Shown here: in pieces, positions 26,585 to 34,535 of the stretch | Layout of the letters: each line of letters starts with the position of its first letter | How positions within the stretch are numbered: position 1 is the stretch's first letter | Assembly: GCA_964355075.1 (NCBI GenBank) | Contig: CAYHCF010000018.1 | Span: 1 to 64,000 of the forward strand | Direction of reading: 5' to 3' | Length of the DNA stretch: 64,000 nucleotides | From: B1 sp964355075 | Lineage (GTDB): Bacteria > Bacteroidota > Bacteroidia > UKL13-3 | Notes under the pieces: model-generated | Databases searched by the model: none | Told to the model about the DNA's origin: nothing | The model's input: the letters and a program-made list of their open reading frames with translations, nothing else | Program-made: the position numbers and the translations under genes

Positions 26585-27259
26585 ATGCTGCAAGTTAAAA
26601 ATCTTACGAAACAATATTGTCACCGCAATGGAACGGTGATAAACGCATTATCAGATGTTTCGGTATCAATTGTTAAAGGGGAGTTTGTTATCATTACAGG
26701 GCCTTCGGGTTCAGGAAAATCTACTTTGCTTTTTATGCTAGGCGGATTATTGCGTCCATCCTCAGGCAGTATTTTTTTTAATAACCAACCCCTTCATTCG
26801 GCAGGAGACCATTCATTATCCGAATTTAGGAAAAACCATATTGGGTTTGTGATGCAAAATTTTTCGCTTGTTCCTTATCTCACAGCCGAAGAAAATGTGA
26901 TGGTTGCTATTTCACTTGTGCAAAAAAACAAAAACAAACAAAAGGAATTAGCCCGCGATCTCTTAACTTTAGTTGGGCTTTCCAACAGAATGCAACACTA
27001 CCCGAAAGAATTATCATCTGGCCAGCAGCAGCGGGTGGCAATTGCCAGGGCATTGGCAAATAACCCTTCTATTATTTTAGCTGATGAACCCACAGGAAAT
27101 CTAGATCCATCACTTGCCTCAGAAATTCTATTTCTTTTAAAAGACTTGAACACAAAAAGTGGAATTACCATTGTTATGGTAACGCATAGTCCTGAAGCGG
27201 CTCAATATGGAAACAAGAAAATAGTTCTGAATGAGGGATCTATTTGTGAAGATAAGTAG
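26585..27259 (+). CDS. ABC transporter ATP-binding protein, LolD/MacB-type
   Basis: A 224-residue ATPase with Walker A GPSGSGKST near residue 40, the Q-loop VMQNFSLVPYLTAEENV, signature LSSGQQQRVAIARA, Walker B IILADEPTGNLD and the H-loop VMVTHSPEAA. It pairs with the upstream FtsX-like permease. The last 20 bp overlap the end of the SulP gene on the opposite strand, a tight convergent arrangement. Confidence 0.93.
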   Translation: MLQVKNLTKQYCHRNGTVINALSDVSVSIVKGEFVIITGPSGSGKSTLLFMLGGLLRPSSGSIFFNNQPLHSAGDHSLSEFRKNHIGFVMQNFSLVPYLTAEENVMVAISLVQKNKNKQKELARDLLTLVGLSNRMQHYPKELSSGQQQRVAIARALANNPSIILADEPTGNLDPSLASEILFLLKDLNTKSGITIVMVTHSPEAAQYGNKKIVLNEGSICEDK

Positions 27260-28910
27260 TTGCTTTCTTCTTTTTCTTTTGTGTTGAATGAGGATGATTC
27301 GAAACTGCCACATGGTCATCGAGACCTTTGATAATGAACTCACCTCCTCCTCTTCTGTATTTTTCACTCAATTCATGCAAATGCTCGAATACCGATTGAT
27401 CTACTAAGTGGGATTCTGTGAAATCCAGCGTGATTTTTTTACCCCTTGGCAAAGAGTCTAATTGTTTTTTGAGGCCTATATAATTGCTAAAAATTGCTGA
27501 ATGTTCAACGTCAACCAGGTAATGGCCATCTTCTTCCTTATTGATTGTGATGAAGGGTTTAAATAAATTTTTTAAGGGTACCCCATTCACTGTATGTATG
27601 ATAAGTTTTAGGGCAATACTTAAGGCAATTCCAATGAGCAAATCGGTTGCCAATGTGAAAATAATGGTCGCAATAAAAATAATTAATTGTTCTTTTCCTG
27701 CCCAGTAGGTTTCCAGAAGGTATTTAGGTGCTGCCAGTCTGATACCCGTAACCATTAGCATGGCTGCCAGAGCAGACAATGGAATTAGCTGGATAATATC
27801 CCGCAAAAAAACCACAAAGAATAAAAGAAAGGCTCCATGAAAAAAGTTTGCCCATCGGGTCTTTGCACCATTGGATACATTTGCCGAGCTTCTAACCACT
27901 TCAGCAATAATAGGCAAACCCCCAAAGAATCCGGAAACCATATTACCTGAACCTTTTGCAAATAGTTCCCGGTTAAAATTGGAATGACGTTTATAAGGAT
28001 CTAATTTATCAATAGCGGATGCAGTAAGTAAAGATTCCAGACTGGCTACTAAAGAAAAGGTGATGATCATTTGGATTCCAAAACCGGTAAACAAATAATC
28101 GAAACGGGGCAGCACAATTCCTTCCAGCAAATTGGATGGAAGATTCACCAAAAATTCAGGACCTATGGAGTATTCGTACGTATTCAGGAACAAATAATTA
28201 TGCGTATTTTCTAAATCAAAATAATGACCCAGTGGAATTGCCACCAAAATAACAAGGATAGGTGCAGGAATCATTTTAACATACTTGTTTTTTATCATTG
28301 GCAGACCCACTAAAATAACAATACTGATCAGACCAATTGCCGCCACATATGGATTCATATTCATGATGCTATGCGGTATTTCAGCAATAATTTCTAACAT
28401 TTCTTTGCCTTCAGGTTTAACCCCAATGGCTGTATGGAATTGTTTGGCAAAAATCATGATGCCGATGGCTGCCAGCATTCCATGAACAACCGACGATGGG
28501 AAAAAATTACTTGTTATTCCTGCTTTTACAAAGCCAAAGAGTATTTGCAAAAATCCGCATCCGATTACTACAGCAAGTGTACACTGAAAAGCAAATTGTT
28601 CAATCTGATTAAAAGTCATGCCCGCAGGAGCCATTTTTTTAAAACCCTCCATGCTCATTAATACAATTACAGCTAATCCTGCTGCAGGGCCATTTATTGT
28701 TAAATAGGATCCGCTGGTAATGGATACTAATAATCCACCAATAATACCTGCAATAATACCTGCCATAGGTGGAACACCGGAAGCTAATGAAATTCCTAAA
28801 CAAAGGGGTAAGGCTATTAATGAAATGATGAAACCGGATAGCAAATCATTTTTCCAGTGTTTTTTTAATCCAGCTAATCCATCTGCCGGTATTGATGATA
28901 ATGGATTCAT
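27240..28910 (-). CDS. SulP/SLC26-family inorganic anion transporter with STAS domain
   Basis: A 556-residue transporter: about 12-14 membrane helices (residues about 20-420) including the family motif-like LPLCLGISLASGVPPMAGIIAG and AGLAVIVLMSM near the N-terminus, then a cytoplasmic STAS domain (about 440-545). The C-terminal end is His- and Lys-rich (SNHPHSTQKKKKK). Bacterial SulP proteins carry sulfate, bicarbonate or related anions. No carbonic anhydrase gene is next to it. The location close to cofactor genes permits sulfate or molybdate as cargo, which is only contextual. Confidence 0.9.
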   Translation of the reverse strand: MNPLSSIPADGLAGLKKHWKNDLLSGFIISLIALPLCLGISLASGVPPMAGIIAGIIGGLLVSITSGSYLTINGPAAGLAVIVLMSMEGFKKMAPAGMTFNQIEQFAFQCTLAVVIGCGFLQILFGFVKAGITSNFFPSSVVHGMLAAIGIMIFAKQFHTAIGVKPEGKEMLEIIAEIPHSIMNMNPYVAAIGLISIVILVGLPMIKNKYVKMIPAPILVILVAIPLGHYFDLENTHNYLFLNTYEYSIGPEFLVNLPSNLLEGIVLPRFDYLFTGFGIQMIITFSLVASLESLLTASAIDKLDPYKRHSNFNRELFAKGSGNMVSGFFGGLPIIAEVVRSSANVSNGAKTRWANFFHGAFLLFFVVFLRDIIQLIPLSALAAMLMVTGIRLAAPKYLLETYWAGKEQLIIFIATIIFTLATDLLIGIALSIALKLIIHTVNGVPLKNLFKPFITINKEEDGHYLVDVEHSAIFSNYIGLKKQLDSLPRGKKITLDFTESHLVDQSVFEHLHELSEKYRRGGGEFIIKGLDDHVAVSNHPHSTQKKKKKATTYLHK

Positions 28911-29153
28911 TATTTATTGTGATGTTAAGGTTTTGTTGATTTGTTATATACAAATAAGGGTCTGTCTATTTAGTCAATGATCACCATAAAAACTCGAAAT
29001 CCAATAAATGGAGCTGCCCTGATATTCCCATTAAATTCATCAACAGTATAAAAATTTTAATTTTCATGGATTCTCTCAAAGTATAAGGCGATAAATATAA
29101 TGAAAGCCGCATTTAAAACGAACAGACAATTTTCTAATCCCAATATTTTTCGC

Positions 29154-29161
29154 TATCTTTG
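29154..29161 (+). promoter_or_regulatory. Putative -7 promoter element of the DEAD-box helicase gene
   Basis: TATCTTTG matches TAnnTTTG exactly. Transcription from here would give a leader of roughly 85 nt containing both hairpins at 29165-29194 and 29226-29245. Confidence 0.55.
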
Positions 29162-29164
29162 CAG

Positions 29165-29245
29165 TTCGACTTCGTTAAAATTGTTGAAGTCGAATGCAGA
29201 TTTGGTAACTTAGATAATAATTTTTTAGGGCCGTTTTCTGCCCTA
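29165..29245 (+). promoter_or_regulatory. Two-hairpin 5' leader of the DEAD-box helicase gene
   Basis: Hairpin 1 pairs TTCGACTTC (29165-29173) with GAAGTCGAA (29186-29194), a perfect 9-bp stem extendable by outer TGCA/TGCA pairing. Hairpin 2 pairs TAGGGC (29226-29231) with GCCCTA (29240-29245) and is followed by TTTTA, 7 bp before the ATG at 29253. This is the kind of leader that could be opened by temperature or by the helicase itself. Confidence 0.5.
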
Positions 29246-29252
29246 TTTTATT

Positions 29253-30707
29253 ATGATTACATTTGAACAGCTCAACCTGATTGAGCCTATTTTACGGTCG
29301 CTCAAGGCCGAAGGTTATACCAAACCTACCCCTATTCAACAACAAGCTATACCGGTTCTATTACAGGGTAAAGACCTTTTGGGTTGCGCTCAAACCGGTA
29401 CCGGAAAAACGGCGGCGTTTGCGATTCCAATTCTTCAGTTATTATGGCAACAACATAAAAGTGTTGACCGTGGAAGAAGAAAAATTAAAGCTTTGATATT
29501 AACGCCCACCCGGGAATTAGCCATACAGATTGAAGAAAGTTTTGCGGCTTATGGTAAATATACCGGTATACAACAAACCGTTATTTTTGGGGGTGTTTCC
29601 CAAAATGGGCAAGTTGACCGCTTGCAAAGGGGGATTGATATTTTAATTGCTACACCCGGTCGTTTATTAGATTTAATTCAACAAGGATATGTGCATTTAA
29701 ACGAGATACAATTTTTTGTATTGGATGAAGCCGATCGTATGTTGGATATGGGTTTTGTGAATGATGTGAAGAAGATTTTGACTAAATTACCCCGTCAGCG
29801 ACACTCTTTGTTTTTTTCGGCAACCATGCCTCCAATCATACAAAAATTAGCAGACACGATTTTAGTTAATCCCGTAAAAGTTGAGGTAACTCCCGAGTCA
29901 TTAACGGCAGATACGGTTATACAAAAATTGTATTTTGTAAGTAAAAGCGACAAGAAAAAATTGTTGGTTCATTTGCTCGAAGATGATACCATTGGAAGTG
30001 CATTGGTGTTTACCCGAACCAAACATGGTGCCGATAGAGTGGTGAAAGACCTTGCCAGTCATGGAATTCATGCAGCTGCGATACATGGCAATAAATCTCA
30101 AAATGCACGACAAGCTGCTTTAAGTGATTTTAAAGCCGGTAAAAAAAGAGTTTTATTAGCTACAGATATTGCCGCAAGGGGTATTGACATTGATGACCTG
30201 ACCCACGTGATTAATTACGAATTACCAAATATACCCGAAACCTATGTGCATCGCATTGGCCGTACAGGCAGGGCAGGGGCAAGCGGCATTGCATTTTCAT
30301 TTTGTGAAGAAGAAGAATTTGCCTACTTAAAAGACATTCAAAAATTGATTGGTAAACCCATTCCTGTTGAAAACAAACATCCCTTTCCATTGGAAAAAAG
30401 TTATGCTCAGGCCATCGCAACGGGTAATATCAATGTAACCAAAAAGCCGCATCAAAATCAACCCTCGAACCGTAGGGGTCATACCACACCAAGGCCCTCA
30501 AACGAATCCAGAAACCAAGCTCCGGGCCGCAGGGGATTTTCAACACCTAAGGTGTCCTCAGAAAACAGAAATCAATCCTCAAATCACAGGGTAAAGGCAA
30601 CTCCAAAGGCGGCAACAGAAACCCATAACCAAGCGATCAACCAGCGTAGTCACGCCACCCCAAAGGCAGAAACGGAAACAAAGAGAAGGTGGTTTGGTAG
30701 GAAATAG
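29253..30707 (+). CDS. DEAD-box RNA helicase, RhlE-like, with four 19-residue C-terminal repeats
   Basis: A 484-residue ATP-dependent RNA helicase. Q motif KPTPIQQQAIP, Walker A AQTGTGKT, PTRELAIQ, DEAD box VLDEADRMLDMGF, SAT and the C-terminal motifs LVFTRTKHGAD, ATDIAARGIDIDDL and HRIGRTGRAG are all present. Residues about 402-477 are four degenerate 19-residue units starting NQ and containing TP (for instance NQPSNRRGHTTPR and NQAPGRRGFSTPK), giving a basic, disordered RNA-binding tail. It likely acts in ribosome assembly or cold adaptation, in line with its hairpin leader. Confidence 0.94.
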   Translation: MITFEQLNLIEPILRSLKAEGYTKPTPIQQQAIPVLLQGKDLLGCAQTGTGKTAAFAIPILQLLWQQHKSVDRGRRKIKALILTPTRELAIQIEESFAAYGKYTGIQQTVIFGGVSQNGQVDRLQRGIDILIATPGRLLDLIQQGYVHLNEIQFFVLDEADRMLDMGFVNDVKKILTKLPRQRHSLFFSATMPPIIQKLADTILVNPVKVEVTPESLTADTVIQKLYFVSKSDKKKLLVHLLEDDTIGSALVFTRTKHGADRVVKDLASHGIHAAAIHGNKSQNARQAALSDFKAGKKRVLLATDIAARGIDIDDLTHVINYELPNIPETYVHRIGRTGRAGASGIAFSFCEEEEFAYLKDIQKLIGKPIPVENKHPFPLEKSYAQAIATGNINVTKKPHQNQPSNRRGHTTPRPSNESRNQAPGRRGFSTPKVSSENRNQSSNHRVKATPKAATETHNQAINQRSHATPKAETETKRRWFGRK

Positions 30708-30877
30708 GAAATGCAGAATTGAGAATGCAGAATTAAGAATTGAAAATTAGGAGTGGAGAATTAATAAAAAATAAATAATAATGAATGTCGAACGTCGAAT
30801 GATGAATAATGAAGTGAAGATTGCTGAAAATTTTGAGCTTCATCTGTCATCATTAGATAGCAGGTATACGATACTTC
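30708..30877. repeat. Degenerate short direct repeats in an intergenic region
   Basis: Between the helicase and ettA 3' ends the sequence is made of imperfect copies of AGAATGCAGAATT and GAATGTCGAACGTCGAATG-like words. No ORF and no convincing terminator hairpin are seen. This resembles low-complexity intergenic repeats seen in Bacteroidota genomes. Confidence 0.6.
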
Positions 30878-32551
30878 CTATATATTTTTAAACCGAACTC
30901 TATGCGGTGAAACATCACCCATTCTTTGCTTTTTGTTTTCTTCGTAATCACTGTAATTACCTTCAAAGAAATAAACCTGACTATCGCCTTCAAAAGCTAA
31001 AATATGTGTGGCAATTCTGTCAATAAACCACCTGTCGTGGGAGATTGCCACAACACATCCTGCAAAGTTTTCTATCGCTTCCTCTAAGGATCGCAATGTG
31101 TTTACGTCAATATCATTGGTAGGTTCATCCAATAACAGCACATTGCCGCCTTCCTTCAGGGTCATGGCCAAATGTACCCGGTTGCGTTCACCGCCCGATA
31201 GAACACCCACCTTTTTACTTTGGTCGGTTCCGCTGAAATTGAATTTAGAAATATAGGCTCGTGCGTTTACCTGCTTGCCCCCAACAAGCATCGTTTCGGT
31301 TCCGCCACTGATTACCTCAAAAACACTTTTATCGGGCAATAGATCTTTATGGCTTTGATCTACATAAGAAGTTTTTACAGTTTCTCCAACTTTAAAGTCT
31401 CCGCTATCAGGTTGTTCAAGTCCCATCATCAGCTTAAACAAAGTTGTTTTACCAACACCATTTGGCCCTATAATACCAACAATTCCTCCCCGGGGCAATG
31501 AAAAATTCAAGTTTTCGTACAATAATTTTTTGCCGTATTTTTTACTTACGTTTTGTACTTCAATTACCAGATCTCCCAATCGTGGTCCGGCCGGGATAAA
31601 AAGTTCAAACTGGGCTTCTTTGTCTTTTTGTTCTTCATTTATCATCCGGTCGTACGAACTCAGGCGAGCTTTTTGTTTTGCCTGTCTGCCTTTTGCCCCT
31701 TGACGAACCCAATCTAACTCACGTTCCAATGCTTTAGCCCGCTTGCTATCCGATTTCTCCTCGGCCTTTAAACGATTCGCTTTTTGTTCGAGCCAACTGC
31801 TGTAATTTCCTTTCCATGGAATTCCTTCTCCACGGTCTAATTCTAAGATCCAGCCTGCAACATTATCCAGAAAATACCGATCGTGTGTAACGGCGATAAC
31901 CGTTCCCGGAAAGTTTTTCAAATATTGTTCGAGCCATTCCACGCTTTCAGCGTCTAAGTGATTGGTGGGTTCATCTAATAATAAAATATCGGGTTCACTT
32001 AATATAAGCCGGCAAATGGCAACACGGCGACGTTCACCTCCTGATAATACATTAATAGGCATATCAGGCTCCGGACAGCGTAAGGCATCCATTGCTTTTT
32101 CCAATTTTGTATCCAATTCCCAGGCATCCAATTGTTCCAGGCGTTCCATCACAGCTGACTGCCTGTCAAGTATTTTCATCATTTCATCCCCATCGAGTTC
32201 CGGATCAGCTAATTTATTATTGATGACATCAAACTCATCTAATAGATCAGTGATATGTTTTACGCCTTCCTTTACAGATTCAATCACTGTTTTGGATTCA
32301 TCCAAAGTGGGTTCCTGCTCCAAAAATCCGATTTTATAATTTTTATTATCAAATACAACTTCACCTGAAAAATTCTTATCTATCCCGGCAATGATTTTCA
32401 GGAGACTTGATTTACCAGAACCATTTAAACCTAAAACACCGATTTTGGCACCATAATAGAATCCGAGATAAATATTCTTAAGTACTTGTTTCTGTGGCGG
32501 AAACGATTTGCTAACGCCTGCCATCGAAAATATTATTTTTTGATCACTCAT
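30878..32551 (-). CDS. ettA: Energy-dependent translational throttle protein EttA (ABC-F ATPase)
   Basis: A 557-residue ABC-F protein with two ATPase domains. The first has GLNGSGKSS near residue 42 and LSGGERRRVAICR; the second has GPNGVGKTT and LSGGERNRVHLA. The arm-like insertion (IDKNFSGEVVF through DELEQLDAW-like helices) and the linker ending in GAKGRQAKQKARLSSYDRM identify EttA rather than Uup or other ABC-F types. It binds the ribosomal E site and gates early elongation according to energy state. It stands alone on this strand. Confidence 0.95.
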   Translation of the reverse strand: MSDQKIIFSMAGVSKSFPPQKQVLKNIYLGFYYGAKIGVLGLNGSGKSSLLKIIAGIDKNFSGEVVFDNKNYKIGFLEQEPTLDESKTVIESVKEGVKHITDLLDEFDVINNKLADPELDGDEMMKILDRQSAVMERLEQLDAWELDTKLEKAMDALRCPEPDMPINVLSGGERRRVAICRLILSEPDILLLDEPTNHLDAESVEWLEQYLKNFPGTVIAVTHDRYFLDNVAGWILELDRGEGIPWKGNYSSWLEQKANRLKAEEKSDSKRAKALERELDWVRQGAKGRQAKQKARLSSYDRMINEEQKDKEAQFELFIPAGPRLGDLVIEVQNVSKKYGKKLLYENLNFSLPRGGIVGIIGPNGVGKTTLFKLMMGLEQPDSGDFKVGETVKTSYVDQSHKDLLPDKSVFEVISGGTETMLVGGKQVNARAYISKFNFSGTDQSKKVGVLSGGERNRVHLAMTLKEGGNVLLLDEPTNDIDVNTLRSLEEAIENFAGCVVAISHDRWFIDRIATHILAFEGDSQVYFFEGNYSDYEENKKQRMGDVSPHRVRFKNI

Positions 32552-32685
32552 GTTTATAAATTGGAGTGCGAAAATAAGGAACCTTATGAAAGAATACGTC
32601 TGAATCTGTAAAATATATAAATTCTTCTGCTTCTGCTTACTGTTATAATGTGTGTATGCTGTGAATATTTTTTAAAATGAAAGTT

Positions 32686-32693
32686 TACATTTG
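32686..32693 (+). promoter_or_regulatory. Putative -7 promoter element of the transaldolase-like gene
   Basis: TACATTTG matches TAnnTTTG exactly, 19-26 bp before the ATG at 32712. Confidence 0.5.
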
Positions 32694-32711
32694 CCTAAAT
32701 TTTAAGAAAAT

Positions 32712-33368
32712 ATGAAGTTTTTTATCGACACAGCTAATCTGGCTCAAATTAAGGAAGCCAATGATTTAGGAATATTGGATGGGGTTACCACCAATCCAAG
32801 TTTAATGGCTAAAGAAGGAATTAAAGGGGAGGCCGCAGTATGGCAACATTATATTGATATCTGCAATATTGTTGACGGGGATGTAAGTGCCGAAGTAATC
32901 AGTACCGATTTGGCCGGCATGATAGCTGAAGGAGAAAAATTAGCTTCACTTCATAAAAATATCGTAGTGAAAATCCCCATGATCAAAGAGGGATTGAAAG
33001 CAATTAAACATTTCACTTCAAAGGGCATCAGAACCAATTGCACATTGGTTTTTGGAGCCGGGCAGGCAATTTTAGCTGCCAAGGCAGGTGCAAGCTACAT
33101 TTCTCCTTTTGTGGGTCGTTTGGATGATATCAGTTATGATGGAATGGAATTAATTGAACAAATAGCTCATATTTTCGCTGTTCAGGGTTATCAAACTCAA
33201 ATTCTCGCTGCATCCATTCGCAATCCGATTCACATTATTAAATCGGCGGAAATGGGGGCGCATGTAATCACAAGTCCATTAGCGAGCATTCTTGCCCTTA
33301 TAAAACATCCATTAACAGAAATTGGTTTGGCTCAATTCCTGGCTGATCACAAAAAATCAAACGAATAA
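32712..33368 (+). CDS. fsa: Transaldolase / fructose-6-phosphate aldolase (TalC/FSA type)
   Basis: A 218-residue small transaldolase-family protein. It begins KFFIDTANLAQIKEANDLG and contains DGVTTNPSLMAKEG, the Schiff-base lysine in VVKIPMIKEGLKA (about residue 86), and NCTLVFGAGQAILAAKAGASYISPFVGRLDD. The length and motifs fit the TalC/FSA group; members act either as transaldolase in the pentose phosphate pathway or as aldolase, which cannot be told apart here. It ends at a strong bidirectional terminator. Confidence 0.92.
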   Translation: MKFFIDTANLAQIKEANDLGILDGVTTNPSLMAKEGIKGEAAVWQHYIDICNIVDGDVSAEVISTDLAGMIAEGEKLASLHKNIVVKIPMIKEGLKAIKHFTSKGIRTNCTLVFGAGQAILAAKAGASYISPFVGRLDDISYDGMELIEQIAHIFAVQGYQTQILAASIRNPIHIIKSAEMGAHVITSPLASILALIKHPLTEIGLAQFLADHKKSNE

Positions 33369-33380
33369 TAATAAGCCATA

Positions 33381-33415
33381 AAAAAAGCCCGATCTTTTTC
33401 AAATCGGGCTTTTTT
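33381..33415. terminator. Bidirectional Rho-independent terminator
   Basis: A perfect 13-bp stem AAAAAAGCCCGAT/ATCGGGCTTTTTT with a 9-nt loop lies between the converging aldolase and cytochrome c genes. Both strands have a T-run after the stem. Confidence 0.92.
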
Positions 33416-33438
33416 AAATTCCTTAATTAATTCCTTAA

Positions 33439-33849
33439 TTACATGGAGCGAACGAAATTAATTACTTTCCATCTTTCGCTATCGCTTAATTTTTCTTTAT
33501 AGGATGGCATTGGTTTTCTGCCTTCGGTTACTTTCCAATATAATGCACCGTCGGTAGCTTTCTTAAAGTCTGCTGAACTGAAGTCACCGCAGGAAATATC
33601 AATCTTTGCTGCTTTTGAACCATCGCCTTTCCCTTTTGCGCCATGGCATGATTTACAATGCTGTGCCCATAAATCCTTACCTTCTTTCATAGAACCATCA
33701 TCCGATTTAACAGGATTTTTCATTTTTACAGCTGATTCAGGAGCTGGCCAGGGTTTTCCGGCAGGTTTTTGAGCAAAGGCTGTCTGAGTGAATAACATGC
33801 AGGTTGACATGAAGGCAACACCGGCTAACAGATTTTTTAGGTTTTTCAT
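33439..33849 (-). CDS. Small periplasmic cytochrome c, copy A
   Basis: A 136-residue monoheme cytochrome c with a signal peptide (cleaved after about residue 26, AFAQ) and a Pro-rich linker. The heme site is C65-K-S-C68-H69, with Met114 in RKPMPSYKEKL as the likely axial ligand. It is a diffusible electron carrier of class I type. The copy at 38066 matches at 118 of 136 positions in my ungapped hand alignment. It lies beside module A but points away from it and is probably transcribed on its own. Confidence 0.92.
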   Translation of the reverse strand: MKNLKNLLAGVAFMSTCMLFTQTAFAQKPAGKPWPAPESAVKMKNPVKSDDGSMKEGKDLWAQHCKSCHGAKGKGDGSKAAKIDISCGDFSSADFKKATDGALYWKVTEGRKPMPSYKEKLSDSERWKVINFVRSM

Positions 33850-34216
33850 AATTTTAATTTAGTTTTTATTTATTTTTTTGAGATCATTTTGAAAATGTCA
33901 ATCTATTCGATTTTGGCGAAAATTATTTATTTCAGCTAATATATCAAAGAAAAATTATTTTAAAAGTCAAAACCCTTTGAATAGCAGAATGAATCAAAGA
34001 AAATGATTGTGCCTGTAATGGCAAAAAATAGCTTGAACAAACGGAAAAGAAATTGGAGGATTCTCCGGCAATTTTATACTTATAACAGAAAACACATTAA
34101 GCTTTTATTAATGCCAAGAATTGGGTTAATGCAAGATCTTTGAGCCTTACGATTACCTTTTTCTGAGTTGAATGGAATTTGACAAAGCCTGTTTTCTGGT
34201 TGAACAAAAACAGAGA

Positions 34217-34252
34217 CCACGTCAGTGTGGCCGGGAATCGCAGTGTTCGGCC
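34217..34252. other. GC-rich hairpin-prone patch
   Basis: Overlapping inverted repeats CCAC/GTGG (34217-34230) and GGCCG/CGGCC (34229-34252) stand out in an otherwise AT-rich spacer. It may be an RNA element or operator; no family is recognised. Confidence 0.35.
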
Positions 34253-34292
34253 GGTGAGTATTGAGGATGATTGTTTAATGTGTTTTGTCGAA

Positions 34293-34304
34293 TGATTTTT
34301 ATCA
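34293..34304. promoter_or_regulatory. Candidate CRP/FNR-type operator (TGATTTTTATCA)
   Basis: TGAT-TTTT-ATCA is a perfect half-site pair of FNR-class symmetry, 232 bp before the module A ferredoxin gene. The two motifs at 43027-43063, read on the minus strand, are TGAT-TTTT-GTCA and TGAT-TTTT-GTCG, nearly the same sequence. Confidence 0.45.
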
Positions 34305-34535
34305 TGTTTTTGCTGAAATCATCTGCTTAATTTGCATTTAGAAAAAATGCTTCACTCATTATGATTTTAGAAAACAGCAAATCGAAACGGTTTAAGGAAG
34401 CGATTAATAAAAGTTACTTATGCTTTAATATTTGCTTTATGAATGAACCTATGGAAACAAAAATATGGACAACGAATTTCATCGAACCCAAATGGATGCT
34501 AATTCAAATAATTAATTATACCCAATACAACATTT

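Larger units (their letters stand above)
28911..29252. other. Divergent intergenic region with structured leader of the DEAD-box gene
   Basis: These 342 bp separate the SulP and helicase genes. The helicase side contains an exact -7 element at 29154-29161 and two perfect hairpins before the start codon. On the SulP side I see no clear consensus element. Confidence 0.6.
33850..34535. other. 686-bp intergenic region between cytochrome c copy A and module A
   Basis: The region is noncoding as far as I can see. It holds a TGATTTTTATCA dyad at 34293-34304 and a short GC-rich, hairpin-prone patch at 34217-34252. A 63-residue ORF at its right end (34361-34552) overlaps the next gene and is not convincing. 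The rest is AT-rich with no recognisable feature. Confidence 0.55.
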
